Counted from the stretch's first letter, positions 16,529 to 26,279 are shown. The stretch is DNA of 64,000 nucleotides from Planctomycetota bacterium (GCA_016197205.1 JACPWG010000099.1:1-64000); one strand, 5' to 3'. The notes: generated by a model not told the origin, from the sequence alone. Numbers and translations: made by a program.

Positions 16529-19500
16529 GCTCCTGCCCTCGTTGGATGACCGGAGAACGGCCAACGGCCGCGAATAGCCTGAGTACCGCCCCACAGAATT
16601 GGGTGACCAATTTCCTCGGCGATTTCGGCCGCCTGCTTCGTTGCGCTCGCTCGACGTAGTTCTCCGTTACTACGCCTCGCTCGCGCGCCTCGCGGGCGGC
16701 CGAACTTGCCTTCGGCTACCGGCAGGCCGAGGCGTTCGCGCGCGCCGGCGAGCGCGGCAAGCGCCCGCCAGAGCGGTTCCCGCTGGCCCAGGCGGTCCGC
16801 CGCTTCGACGGCTTCGAGGCAAACTGCTTCCGCCTCGGCCGCCGACTCCCCCCGGACCTCGCCCACGACGGCCGCGGTGCGCGCCCGGGCCAGGAGGAGA
16901 CGCGGCGCGAGGACTCCCGCGGCGAGCTCCGGGTCGAGGGAGGCGGCGAGTCCCTCGAAGGGCTCGCCGGCGCCGGACGAGGTCACTGTGCCGCGCGCCG
17001 CGAGTTCGAGTCTGCGGAGGCGGGCCTCGTTCAGGCCCATGCGGTCGCCCGCGCGCAGGAAGAGCTGCTCCGCGCGCGCAGCCGCGGTCTCCGCGCGTGG
17101 GTGGTCGCCCCGCCGCTCGGCGAGGCCCGCGTCGAGGAGCGCGAGGCCCGCGGGGAGGCGGGGCTCGGCCAGGCGTTCGGCCAGCGCCTTCGTCTCGGTC
17201 GCGAGACGCGCGGCGTTTTCCGGATGGCCGGCGGCGAGGAATGCGTCCGCGAGCTGGAGGAGGCATTCACCGTACAGCGGTCGGTCGGCGAGGTCGCGGG
17301 CCATGCGGGCGGCGCGCCGCAAGCAGTGGATGGCGGGTCCGTACTCGGCCGCGTGGGCGTAGAAGAGGCCGAGCGTGCGATACCCGGAGCAGATGCCCCG
17401 CAGGTCCCCGATCCCGCGACGCACGGTGAGGGAGCGGGCCGCGTCCCTCTCCGCCTCTTCGATGAGTCCGAGCGCCTCGTGTGCGCGTGCGAGGGCGTCG
17501 AGGGCGGCTCCAAACGTCCGATAATCCGCACAGTCGTCCGCACGAGCGCCGGCGGCCTGGAGGGCGGAGGCGGACTCCGACCATCGGCCCGCTTCGCCGA
17601 GCGCGAGCGCGCGGTGCTGGAGCGCCTGCGCCGCGAGGGCCGGCTGCTCCGCGGCCTGCCGCAGGGACGCGGACCGCTCCCAGGCCGCGGCCTCCGCCGC
17701 CCGGTCCCCGCGCGCCGCGGCCGTTTCCGCCAGAAGCGCCTCCAGGCCCGCGGCCTCCGCCTGGGCCCGGCCCGCCGGAAGCATGGCCAGCGCTTCGCGC
17801 ACACGCCGCTCGGCCTCGGCATGGCGCCCGAGCGCGAGCAGCACGCGTCCGCACGCGAGACCCGCGGCGGGGGCGAGCGCCGCCGCCGAACCCGTCCCTG
17901 CCTCCCACGCCTCCTCGCACGCCTGCGCGGCGCTTTCCAGCCGACCGCCTCGCTCCAGGACCGCGGCGCGTCGCAGGAGCGCGTCCACGCGCCCCGCGGC
18001 GTCCCCGCCGAAGGCGCCGTCCTGCTTGAGCATTGCCGCTTCGCCGAGCAGCTCGACCGCTTGGTGCCAGAAACCCGCGCGCCGGAGGGCCTCGACCAGG
18101 TCGAGGCGCAGCGCCGCGGCCGAAGCGCACTCACCGCCGTCGGTCCCGGCGCGCGCGACATCCAACGCCGCTTGGACCGCGGCAACCGCGCGTTCGGGGG
18201 CGAACCGGGCGAGCGCCTGCGCGGCGGCGGCGCGTGCCGTCGAGACGAGCCTGTCCCCGCGCCGACCCCGCACGGCGTGGAAGGCGTCGAGAAGCGGCGT
18301 GCGTCCGCCGGCCGGACCGTTCGCGCCCTCCACGAGGTCCGCCCATTGCCGATGGAGGCGGGAGCGCTCCTCCGGTTCCGTCATGCCATAGAAGAGCCGC
18401 TGGTAGGACGGGTGCGGGAAACAAAAAACGCCGGGACCGCGGCAGGAGTCCGGTCCGATCCAGCCTTCGGCGAGGGCCTCCGCCAGTCCTCGTTCCATGT
18501 CTTCCGTGGCGGCCATCGGCGAGGGCGGGCTCGCCGCCGCCGCTGTGGGCGCGACGTCCGCGTGGGGCGCAGCCGGGGCGGTGGCTGCGGGGGTGGTGAC
18601 GGAAGCCGGGGGTGAGACGTCCGGCTGCCGCAGCAGCTTGGCCAGCGCCGCCCGTCCGATGGGCGTGTCGGCGACCGCGAACGCGGCCAGGACGCGCCGG
18701 GCGGCCGCCGAGAGGCCGGCGGCTCGCGCGCGCGGAAGGTCCGCCGCCGGGACGTCCAGCGGCCGTCCGTCCCAGGCGAGCTTGGGTGCGCCCCCTCCCG
18801 TCAGGGAAAGCCGCTGGGCGGTTCGCAGCCACGCGGCCGCATGCGCGATCGTGAGCGGATTTCCGACCCCGGCCGCGGCGACCGCGTCGGGGAGGGCGCG
18901 GGCGGCGAGCGGCCAGCCGAAGCCCGAGGCGAGGGCCGCGCCGACCGCGGCCGCGTCGAGCGGCGGGAGGGCGACGACCCGCACCGCGTCGAGCTGGTGC
19001 AGGTCGCGAAGCAGGCTTTCCGCCTCCGGCGCGCCCGCGGTCGGATCGAACGTGGCGACGAGGAAGAGTCGCGGCACGTCCCGGCGCAGCTCCGGCCGCT
19101 CCTCCGTCGCCTCCTCCGCCCCCATGTCGCCCGGAGCCGGACCCGGGGCCTCCTCGTGCAACGCAACGCGCAGCGCCCGCACGAGCGTCAGGAGCTGCCG
19201 GCACGTCGCGCCGTCGGCGTGTTGGAAATCCTCGAAGGCGAGCGCGAGCGGTCGAATGCGCGCCGCGTCCACGAGGTACCCGGCCAGGTCCTCGAAGGCC
19301 CGACGCTCGGCCTCGCCCTCCTCCCCGGCCGGCGACTCGGGCCACGGCGTCGCCGCGCCTGCCTCGCCGGCTGCCTCCCTCGCTTCCACGGCGGCCGCGA
19401 GCTGCGGCGGAGGCCGGCGCGGGCGAGGGCAGTCCTCCCGGCGCAGGGCTTCGCGCAGGAGCTCCGCGAAAGGCTCCAGCGGCCAACGCGGGCGCTCGCT

Positions 19501-20877
19501 CGACCGCCCGAGGAGGAGCGGGACGTCCTCCAGAAACGCGCGCCCGGCCAGTTCCCGCAGCAGCCGCGTCTTTCCGATGCCCTCTTCCCCGGCGAGCACC
19601 ACGAGCCCGCCCCGAAACGCTTCCCCGGTCTCGTCGTCCGACGCGGTCGGGGGGAGGGCGCGCACGATCCCCACGGTCGGCTCCTGCGTGGGCTCCTCCT
19701 TGCCGCCCGCGATTGCCGCCGCCTCCAGGCCCTCGATGGAGGTCGCGGGCTCTGCCGCTCGCGGCGCAGGGAGCAGCGGGGTCGCGCGCCGCGGCCGCTC
19801 CGTGCCCCGGCAGGCCTCGCGGAGCATCCCTCTGAGGCCGCGCAGCTCGCCGTCGCGTCCCACGAAGGCCGGCGGGAGGAAACGACCCAGCGCGGGCGCC
19901 TCGGCCGCCGGCGGGACCGGCAGTCCGGTGGCGTGCTTCCACGCGCGCAGGGCCGCGCGCGCATGCGGAAATCGTTCCCCCGGATCTTTGGCGAGCAGTC
20001 GAAGAAGCACTTCGTCGACCGCCTCGGGAAGGGTCGTGTACGATCGACGGAGCGGGCGCGGGAGACCTCGGAGCTGCCACGCAAGGGCCTCGCGCGTGGA
20101 GAGCGCGTCGCACGCGGGCGTCCCCGCGAGTGCCTCGTACAACGACAGCCCGAGGACGTACAGGTCGGTGCGCTCGTCCGGCGCCTGTCCGAGAAGGAGT
20201 TCGGGCGGGAGGCATGCGGGCGCGCCCGGGAACTCCCGGCCCGCGTGCCGGAAGCGCGCCAGGCCGATCCCCGCATCCACGAGCCACACGCGGCGCCTGC
20301 CGCCGGACGCGGGGCCGGCGTGGGCGGGCGCGGGCACGCTCGCGGCCTCCTCCACCTCCGCGCGGTAGAGCGCGTCGAGCCGGCGCAGCGAGAGCGGCCG
20401 GCTCGCGGACTCAGGTGAATCCCCTAGGGGCGTCGCTTCGTGCTCGAGGTCGGTCCACACGAGGAGGTTTCCCGGCCCAAGGTGGCCATGAAGCGCGCCT
20501 GTCGCGTGCAGGTCGGCGACGGCGGCCAGGAGGTCCGCCACGAGCGCCGCGTGGGAGGCGAAGTCGGGGGGGGATGGGGAGGAGGGTGCGGAGTCAGCGG
20601 TGCCGGCGCCGGCGCCGAGCGCGCAAGGCCTGCCGGGTGCCCACCTGCGGACGAGCCAGGCGGAACCGTCGCCCGCGGCGAAGAGCCAGGGTCGGTCGGG
20701 GGAGCGGGCGGCGAGCAGTTCCGCGAGCGCATGGCCCGCGCTCCACGCCGCCGGCAGTCGCTTGAGGACGACGGGGAGGCCGTGTTGTGAAGTGTCGCGG
20801 GCCCGGTAGACCGCCTCCTCGGCGGCGAGTCTCGCGAGTCCGGCAAAACGCTGCGCGAGCGAACCGAGGTCGTCCAT
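16525..20877 (-). CDS. Giant pseudokinase / P-loop ATPase / TPR protein
   Basis: 1,450 residues. The N-terminal about 300 residues have a kinase fold: LPVVLKRLP lysine kept, but the HRDxKxxN loop reads HGHLGPGN (residue 130 on), DFG reads DAG, and the glycine loop is not recognisable, so catalysis is doubtful. A P-loop ATPase follows (FVGRDGELRGLRGML, then Walker A GEEGIGKT near residue 428, sensor-like LFLVATFDPT), then about 600 residues of TPR-like helices. Layout resembles PknK/MalT-type STAND regulators without a DNA-binding end. The last about 60 residues are encoded by repeat A3 and its flank. Start ATG 20877; a TTG two codons earlier is possible. The stop overlaps the next gene's ATG. 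Confidence 0.85.
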   Translation of the reverse strand: MDDLGSLAQRFAGLARLAAEEAVYRARDTSQHGLPVVLKRLPAAWSAGHALAELLAARSPDRPWLFAAGDGSAWLVRRWAPGRPCALGAGAGTADSAPSSPSPPDFASHAALVADLLAAVADLHATGALHGHLGPGNLLVWTDLEHEATPLGDSPESASRPLSLRRLDALYRAEVEEAASVPAPAHAGPASGGRRRVWLVDAGIGLARFRHAGREFPGAPACLPPELLLGQAPDERTDLYVLGLSLYEALAGTPACDALSTREALAWQLRGLPRPLRRSYTTLPEAVDEVLLRLLAKDPGERFPHARAALRAWKHATGLPVPPAAEAPALGRFLPPAFVGRDGELRGLRGMLREACRGTERPRRATPLLPAPRAAEPATSIEGLEAAAIAGGKEEPTQEPTVGIVRALPPTASDDETGEAFRGGLVVLAGEEGIGKTRLLRELAGRAFLEDVPLLLGRSSERPRWPLEPFAELLREALRREDCPRPRRPPPQLAAAVEAREAAGEAGAATPWPESPAGEEGEAERRAFEDLAGYLVDAARIRPLALAFEDFQHADGATCRQLLTLVRALRVALHEEAPGPAPGDMGAEEATEERPELRRDVPRLFLVATFDPTAGAPEAESLLRDLHQLDAVRVVALPPLDAAAVGAALASGFGWPLAARALPDAVAAAGVGNPLTIAHAAAWLRTAQRLSLTGGGAPKLAWDGRPLDVPAADLPRARAAGLSAAARRVLAAFAVADTPIGRAALAKLLRQPDVSPPASVTTPAATAPAAPHADVAPTAAAASPPSPMAATEDMERGLAEALAEGWIGPDSCRGPGVFCFPHPSYQRLFYGMTEPEERSRLHRQWADLVEGANGPAGGRTPLLDAFHAVRGRRGDRLVSTARAAAAQALARFAPERAVAAVQAALDVARAGTDGGECASAAALRLDLVEALRRAGFWHQAVELLGEAAMLKQDGAFGGDAAGRVDALLRRAAVLERGGRLESAAQACEEAWEAGTGSAAALAPAAGLACGRVLLALGRHAEAERRVREALAMLPAGRAQAEAAGLEALLAETAAARGDRAAEAAAWERSASLRQAAEQPALAAQALQHRALALGEAGRWSESASALQAAGARADDCADYRTFGAALDALARAHEALGLIEEAERDAARSLTVRRGIGDLRGICSGYRTLGLFYAHAAEYGPAIHCLRRAARMARDLADRPLYGECLLQLADAFLAAGHPENAARLATETKALAERLAEPRLPAGLALLDAGLAERRGDHPRAETAAARAEQLFLRAGDRMGLNEARLRRLELAARGTVTSSGAGEPFEGLAASLDPELAAGVLAPRLLLARARTAAVVGEVRGESAAEAEAVCLEAVEAADRLGQREPLWRALAALAGARERLGLPVAEGKFGRPRGARARRSNGELRRASATKQAAEIAEEIGHPILWGGTQAIRGRWPFSGHPTRAGA
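16583..16718 (-). mobile_element. MITE-like element family A, copy A3 (136 bp), inside a coding region
   Basis: Begins GTACCGCCCC after TGA (16580-16582) and stops after GCCTTCGGCTA, lacking the last 28 bp of the 164-bp form. Copy A6 ends at the identical position, so this is a size class rather than a random break. Its minus strand is read as the C-terminus of the pseudokinase (residues about 1387-1432, including KFGRPRG and GHPILWGG). Confidence 0.85.
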
Positions 20878-21452
20878 CTTCAACCCTGTCCGACGTCCAA
20901 AATCGGGCGCGTCGCCCCTACCAGCCTGTGGGCGGGCCGTTGGAGGTAGCGGTTGGAGTTGGAGTCTCTTGGCGTTGGATCCCTACCTGTCAACTTCGCG
21001 AACTCTGTTCCAGCTTTCGTAAGGCCCTCGCACAACCCGTTCTGGGCCTTGGGAATTCGTCATCGATTGGTCATTGGAAATTGGACCCCTACCGTTCGGG
21101 ATGGGGAGTTCTCGCCAAGAAGTTCGGCCTGGCTCAAACTGCCGCCGACAGCATGCGCGGCCGACCACGAGGGATCGCTTCGTGGGCACGGCAGCGCCGT
21201 GCCCCTACGGATCGCAGGCGATCGCAAACGTAACCGGGATTTGCACCCTGCCCTGAGTCCCGAGTCCGTGGACGGCCCGAGTTGAGAATTGAGCCTTGAG
21301 TCTTGATGGAGCCTTGAGCATTGAAAATTGCGCCTTCGCCTGGGTCTTTGGCTTTCGGGCGCGGGCGCCGAGTTGGGTCCCTACCGTTCGACTTCTGGAA
21401 AGCCTGTCGCGATTTCGGAAGCCGTGCGCTCCGCCCACGGAAGGACGAGCCA
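20878..21452. other. Gene-free stretch with short repeats
   Basis: No supported gene. TTGGATCCCTACC at about 20973, TTGGACCCCTACCGTTCG at about 21080 and TTGGGTCCCTACCGTTCG at about 21374 are direct repeats. Their sequence matches the CACCGGTAGGGATCCAA end of family G. 21182-21210 holds GGGCACGGCAGCGCCGTGCCC, and 21283-21330 carries TTGAGCC words like families D and E. Confidence 0.5.
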
Positions 21453-21513
21453 CCGAAGACGCCGAAGACGCCGAACGACCCGTCGTGAAATTCGGCGTCT
21501 TCAGCGTCTTCGG
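21453..21513. repeat. 23-bp inverted repeat overlapping the 3' end of the GAF-Fis gene
   Basis: Arms at 21453-21475 (CCGAAGACGCCGAAGACGCC...) and 21491-21513 with one mismatch and a 15-bp loop. The right arm encodes the last residues (DRRR) and stop of the gene ending at 21501. Could act as a terminator-like hairpin (no U-run), or be the remnant of an inserted repeat. A single similar arm is seen near 26435. Confidence 0.6.
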
Positions 21514-23120
21514 TCCGCCAGCTCCTCCGCGGTGAGCCCGAGGCGGCGCGCGGCGTCGGCGTCGTTTCCGCCGGCGGACCTCAGCGTCGCCTCGATGTGC
21601 GCCCGCTCGACCTCGGCCAGCGTTTTTCCCTCGAAGGGATTCGTCTGCGCCGGGGCGGCCTCGGTCCGGGTGGAGGCGAGGAAAAGCGCGAGCGCCGCCT
21701 GGTCGGCGAGGGATTCCAGGAGCCGCAGATCGACGAGACCGAACGCATGGTCCCGGCGCCGGTCATCGACGTAGATCACCCCAAGCACCCGTTTCCTGCT
21801 CCGGACCGGGACGCAAAGGGTCGCTCGCAAGTTCAGGTCCGACACGCTGCGCTGCGTGCTCCAGTCCTTGTCCTGGACGGCGCTCGTGGAGACCACGGGG
21901 ATGCCTCGCCTGCCCACGGATTCCGCGATCGTTCGCGAAACCCCCTTGTCCACGGCTTCCGCAGGCGCCGCGGCCGCGTTCTGGCTGCGGGAGGCCCGGA
22001 CGCGCATCTCTTCGCCTTCGCGCAGCATGAGAAACGCGCGCTCCGCGCCGGTCAGCGAAACCGTGGCGTCGAGGATGCGATCGAAGATCCGCGCCGGATC
22101 GTTTTCGCAATTGAGGGCGTGGGTGACCTCCTGCAGCCTCGAAAGCCCGTTTCGCTCCCGGGTGATCTCTTCGATCGGCGTCGTCGTGTGATCGCGTCCC
22201 GGCGGGGCGAGAATGCGGTCGAGCCGGTGATAGAGCGTCAGGATGCGGGCGCTGCGCGGCCCGTCCCGCAGCCGATCGGCCATTTCCTGCCCGGCCTTGA
22301 GCAGCACGTACGCGTGCCCCGCGTCCCGCAGCTCGATCGCCGCCTCGGCCATGCTGAGCGTCGCGGCGAGCTCCCCCTCGGCGTCCCCCATTTTCTGGAA
22401 GAGCGCGAGCGCGGACGAAAGCGACGCGCTCGCCGACTCCCACTTCCCGCGTGCGCTCGCGCCCTGCCCTTGGAGGAGATAGCCGTAGGCCTCGGAGCGA
22501 TCGTCCCTCACCTCCCGCGCCCGCAGCAGGATCTTCTCGATGTGCGGGTCCAGCTCCGGCCACCGGGTCAGCGTGGCCAGCAGGGCGGCGAGGTTCAGCC
22601 GCGTGGAAAGCGCGCCGCGGAAGTCCTTCTCCTCCTCCTTGAGGACGAGGCTCTTCTCGTAGTAGGGGATCGCCTCGTGGGGGGCGTTTCCCTTCTGGGA
22701 GAGGATGCCGAGGTTGTTGAGGAAGCGCGCCTCGAGGCCGCGATCGCCGAGCGCGCGGGCGAGCGTCATGCCGGAGCGATAGCTCTCCAGCGCGAGCGTC
22801 GGCTGGCCGCCCTCGTCGAGCGCGCTGCCGAGGGCCAGATGGAAGCGGCAGACCCGCTCCTTGTCGCCCATCCGCTCCGCCATGCCCATCGCCTCGCGAT
22901 AGCACTCGCAGGCGTCCTTGGGGGCTCCGACCCGCAAAAACGTGTCGCCGATCCGCTCCAGGGATTTCAAGCCGTCGCGGTCGTCCTTGAGCGTGTGCCG
23001 CATGAGCGCCAGCATCGACGACGCGCCGCTCGCCTTCAGCACCTCGGCCGCGGCATCGTTAAGGATCCCGCTGCCGGAGAGGGACTGCTTCAGGATGTCG
23101 GGGGGATTCGGCGTAGCCAT
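21501..23120 (-). CDS. TPR-GAF-Fis regulator without AAA+ domain
   Basis: 539 residues. About 30-310: tandem TPR helices (for example DACECYREAMGMAERMGDKE, ALESYRSGMTLARALGDRG). About 325-480: GAF domain (LLREVTHAL-like start, LTGAERAFLMLREGEEMRVR, LCVPVRSRKRVLGVIYVDD, LLESLADQAALAL). About 497-535: Fis-type helix-turn-helix, KTLAEVERAHIEATLRSAGG followed by DADAARRLGLTAEEL. NtrC-like regulators normally carry a sigma54 AAA+ module between GAF and Fis; it is absent. The Fis helix ends in an inverted repeat and may be slightly truncated. Start ATG 23120 has GGGAG upstream. Probably acts with the neighbouring kinases, by location only. Confidence 0.8.
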   Translation of the reverse strand: MATPNPPDILKQSLSGSGILNDAAAEVLKASGASSMLALMRHTLKDDRDGLKSLERIGDTFLRVGAPKDACECYREAMGMAERMGDKERVCRFHLALGSALDEGGQPTLALESYRSGMTLARALGDRGLEARFLNNLGILSQKGNAPHEAIPYYEKSLVLKEEEKDFRGALSTRLNLAALLATLTRWPELDPHIEKILLRAREVRDDRSEAYGYLLQGQGASARGKWESASASLSSALALFQKMGDAEGELAATLSMAEAAIELRDAGHAYVLLKAGQEMADRLRDGPRSARILTLYHRLDRILAPPGRDHTTTPIEEITRERNGLSRLQEVTHALNCENDPARIFDRILDATVSLTGAERAFLMLREGEEMRVRASRSQNAAAAPAEAVDKGVSRTIAESVGRRGIPVVSTSAVQDKDWSTQRSVSDLNLRATLCVPVRSRKRVLGVIYVDDRRRDHAFGLVDLRLLESLADQAALALFLASTRTEAAPAQTNPFEGKTLAEVERAHIEATLRSAGGNDADAARRLGLTAEELADRRR

Positions 23121-23597
23121 TTCGACTCCCACCTGTTCGTCATCTGCGGATGCCATTGACCTGGATGAGCGGCGCGAATGCGCGAGTCATTCGGGTCCAT
23201 AGCCACCCTCTCCCCTCGTAGGAGAGGGTCGGGGTGAGGGGCGCCACGAGCGTGGCACCATCGCTCGACTTTGGTTCCGGTATTCCGCGCCAGGGAGGGC
23301 CAAGCGTGAATAGACGCCGGCCGCGGGGAAAAGCCCTCCACCGGACGTCCATCCTACCAAACCTCCGTGCGAGTGACAAGGGATTCGCCTCTCCCGTCGT
23401 GCGCGCTGCGACCCCGTGAAAAAGTCCGACGGCCGGCCCTCGGACCTCGAACGCGCGTGTCGCGACGACCGCGCCCCGGCCGAAACCGACCGACCTTTTT
23501 CCTGGCTCGTTCCTCCCCCGCGATGCTAGAATGTTCCTCCCTCGGGAAGGTCCACTCCTTCCCTCTCAACCACCGGCATCCCTCCTCGGAGGCCGTC
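23121..23597. other. Intergenic region with hairpin and weak promoter
   Basis: No gene supported. 23208-23231 is a CCCTCTCC...GGAGAGGG hairpin followed by GGTCGGGGTGAGGGG, a common non-coding repeat type. TAGAAT at about 23525 could be the -10 box for the thiolase at 23598, but no convincing -35 was found. Confidence 0.4.
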
Positions 23598-24782
23598 ATG
23601 GAAGAAGCCGTCATCGTCAGCGCCTGCCGCACGGCCATCGGCAAGTTCCAAGGCGCCCTGGCTCCGCTTGCCGCTCCGAAGCTCGGCGCCGTCGTCGTCC
23701 GGGAGGCCATCCGGCGCGCGGGGATCGAAGCTTCGTCGGTTCAGGAAGTGATTCTGGGCAACGTCCTCTCCGCGGGGCTCGGACAGAACCCGGCGCGCCA
23801 GGCGGCGCTGGCCGCGGGCGTGCCGAACGGCGTCGGCGCGCTTACGATCAACAAGGTCTGCGGCTCCGGGCTCAAGGCGGTCATGCTCGCCGCGCAGGCC
23901 ATCCGGGCCGGCGATGCCGAGGTGATCGTCGCGGGCGGCATGGAGAGCATGACGAACGCCCCGTACCTGCTGCCCGACGTGCGCGCGGGACAGCGGCTGG
24001 GGAACGGCCGAATGCTCGACTCCCTGGTCCACGACGGCCTGTGGGATGCCCACCACGATTTCCACATGGGCGCGACCGCGGAGCTGGTCGCGGACAAGTA
24101 CGCCATCCCCCGCGAGGCGCAGGACGAGTACGCCTGCGGCAGCCATCGCCGCGCCGCGCTCGCGCAGCGCGAGGGCGCCTTCCAGGAGGAGATCGTCCGC
24201 GTGGACGTCCCGCAGCCCAAAGGGGCGGCCCTCGCCTTCGAGAAGGACGAGGGGCCCCGCGAGGACGCAAGCGTCGACAGGCTCTCCCGGCTGCGTCCCG
24301 CCTTCCGCGAGGACGGGACCGTCACGGCGGGGAACGCTTCCACGATCAACGACGGCGCGAGCGCGCTCGTCCTCATGTCGCGGCAGCGGGCCCAGCAGGC
24401 CGGCCTCCGTCCCCTCGCGCGCATCACCGGCTACGCCACGGGCGGGCTGGCCCCGGAATGGGTCATGATGGCGCCGACCGAGGCCGTGAAGAACCTTACG
24501 GCGCGCACGCAGGTGGAGCCCAAGGACTACGACCTCATCGAGATCAATGAAGCGTTTTCGGTCGCGGCGCTGGCGCTGCTCCGGGAGCTGAAGCTCGATG
24601 CGACGCGCGTGAACGTGCACGGCGGGGCGGTCGCCCTCGGGCACCCGATCGGCTGCTCGGGCGCGCGCATCCTGACGACGCTGTTGTATGCACTCAAGCG
24701 GCGGGACGCGCGCCGTGGACTTGCGACGCTCTGCCTCGGCGGAGGCAACGCGGTTGCGGTCGGCATCGAACGGGAACTCTGA
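23598..24782 (+). CDS. Acetyl-CoA acetyltransferase (thiolase)
   Basis: 394 residues, usual thiolase length. Nucleophile Cys88 in NKVCGSGLKAV, GGMESMTNAPYLL, LIEINEAFSVAAL, the His of GGAVALGHPIGCSGA and the second Cys in ATLCLGGGNAVAV are all present. Catalyses reversible condensation of two acetyl-CoA or thiolysis of 3-ketoacyl-CoA in the cytosol. Together with the dehydrogenases at 26544 and 27456 it covers most of a short-chain acyl-CoA cycle, but no enoyl-CoA hydratase is in the window. ATG 23598 preceded by GGAGG at 23588-23592. Confidence 0.93.
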   Translation: MEEAVIVSACRTAIGKFQGALAPLAAPKLGAVVVREAIRRAGIEASSVQEVILGNVLSAGLGQNPARQAALAAGVPNGVGALTINKVCGSGLKAVMLAAQAIRAGDAEVIVAGGMESMTNAPYLLPDVRAGQRLGNGRMLDSLVHDGLWDAHHDFHMGATAELVADKYAIPREAQDEYACGSHRRAALAQREGAFQEEIVRVDVPQPKGAALAFEKDEGPREDASVDRLSRLRPAFREDGTVTAGNASTINDGASALVLMSRQRAQQAGLRPLARITGYATGGLAPEWVMMAPTEAVKNLTARTQVEPKDYDLIEINEAFSVAALALLRELKLDATRVNVHGGAVALGHPIGCSGARILTTLLYALKRRDARRGLATLCLGGGNAVAVGIEREL

Positions 24783-24801
24783 TCCTCCGCGGAACGCCCC
24801 A

Positions 24802-24999
24802 GTACCGCTCCACACAAGTCGGTGGCCAATAGCCGAAGGCAAGTTCGGCCGCCCGCGAGGCGCGCGAGCGAGGCGTAGGACCGGAGAACTACGCCGAGCG
24901 AGCGCAACGCTTGCGCCCCGAAGCGCCGCAGCGCGAAGGGGGGAAGCAGGCGGCCGAAAGCGCCGAGGACATGGGTCACCCGATGCTGTGGGGCGGTAT
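24802..24999 (+). mobile_element. MITE-like element family A, copy A4 (198 bp)
   Basis: Long form: carries an extra 34 bp (about 24908-24941, CTTGCGCCCCGAAGCGCCGC...) also present in A7. Right end decayed to GCGGTAT. Flanks CCA (left) and TCA (right), so the duplication is imperfect. It ends 26 bp before the ATG of the HEAT lipoprotein and so forms its leader. Confidence 0.85.
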
Positions 25000-25025
25000 T
25001 CAGGCCAGGACAACGCCGGAGCCCC

Positions 25026-26279
25026 ATGACCCGACATCCGCCTCGTGCGCTCCTCGCGCTCGCCCTGCTCCTCCTCCCCGCGTGCGGGGCGCGCCAGACC
25101 GTGCCCGGGACGTTCGTGGGCGTCGAGCACCTGTCCCCCGGGGAGCGTGAGGCCCTCGGCAACGAGCTGGCCCGCGTCCTGGAAGGCGGCTCTCCGCTGC
25201 GCATCGGCGCGCCGCCGCTCCCCGAACCGCGCAACGTGGACGAGGGGACGGCGAAGGCGGTCCTCGTGCGGCTGGGCATGCCGATCGTGCCGCGCGTGTT
25301 CGGCCTGCTCGACAACACGTCGTCGCGGGTCCGGCTCGACGCCATCGAGATCCTGCGCCGGATCGGGGACTCGTGGGACGGCGGCGCGCTCCTGCGCGTC
25401 GCGCAAACGGACCCGGATCCGGCCGTCGCCAATCAGGCCCTCTTCGTGCTGGCCGAGTTCGATGACGACCGGGTCGTGCCGCTCCTGCAAAAGGCGCTCG
25501 CCGCGGACTACGACGAAAACCGGTCGCCCGCCGTGGTCGAGGCGGCCAGGACGATGGCGCGCCGGGAGCTGGTCCCGTCGCTCCTTTCCGCGCTCGAGCT
25601 CTGGCCGCCCGGCGCGGAGCCGCCGCTCCTCCTGGCCTTGAAGGAAATCACGAACCACTCCTTCGACGAGGCCAACTGGCCGCCGGCCAAGCTGCGGATC
25701 GCGAAGACGGACCGGCCCCGGCTCGTGCGGCGTTGGCAGGAATGGTGGAAGGAAAACGCGGGCCGGTCGATGCTGGACTGGGCCGTCTCCGGGATCGACG
25801 AGGACATCGAGGGGCTGCTCCACTGGCGCGCGGGCTCCGCGGATTTCGTGGACACGAACCTGCAGCGCTACGTCGGCGGACGCTTCCTGCGCGACGCCCA
25901 CCCGGGCCTGCTCTGGGAGGACTCGCAGCGGCTCCACGACGAGTGGAACGCGTGGTGGAAGGAGAACTACGAAAAGTTCGATCTCGTGGCGGCGCAGATG
26001 GCGCGGCTGCGGCGCGGCGTGGCGGAGGCCTGCGACGCGGCCCGGCTCGTCGCGCGCTACGGGGACCCCCGGCCGATTCCGGTGTTGCTGGAAGCCGTGC
26101 AAGACCATGGCTTCGAGCCGGTCGCGCGCCCCGAAGTGCTCGCGCTGATCGTGGCGGTGAGGCGCCTGAGCGCGCAGCGGTTCGAGTTCCCGCTGGCCGG
26201 CGAGCGTGCGCCGAAGGTCGCGGCCATGGAGCAGATGTACCGCTGGAAAACGGCGATCGACCGGCTGCCGCCGAAATAG
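25026..26279 (+). CDS. HEAT-repeat lipoprotein
   Basis: 417 residues. Lipoprotein signal ALLALALLLLPAC with lipobox Cys20. Mature part has HEAT-like repeats (SRVRLDAIEILRRIGDSWDG, VANQALFVLAEFDDDRVVPL) and two copies of a Trp-rich motif, RRWQEWWKENAGRS and HDEWNAWWKENYEK, often seen at the end of HEAT blocks in planctomycete proteins. Predicted membrane-anchored scaffold on the periplasmic side; function unknown. Family A element A4 supplies the DNA directly before the RBS. A strong hairpin begins at its stop codon. Confidence 0.78.
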   Translation: MTRHPPRALLALALLLLPACGARQTVPGTFVGVEHLSPGEREALGNELARVLEGGSPLRIGAPPLPEPRNVDEGTAKAVLVRLGMPIVPRVFGLLDNTSSRVRLDAIEILRRIGDSWDGGALLRVAQTDPDPAVANQALFVLAEFDDDRVVPLLQKALAADYDENRSPAVVEAARTMARRELVPSLLSALELWPPGAEPPLLLALKEITNHSFDEANWPPAKLRIAKTDRPRLVRRWQEWWKENAGRSMLDWAVSGIDEDIEGLLHWRAGSADFVDTNLQRYVGGRFLRDAHPGLLWEDSQRLHDEWNAWWKENYEKFDLVAAQMARLRRGVAEACDAARLVARYGDPRPIPVLLEAVQDHGFEPVARPEVLALIVAVRRLSAQRFEFPLAGERAPKVAAMEQMYRWKTAIDRLPPK

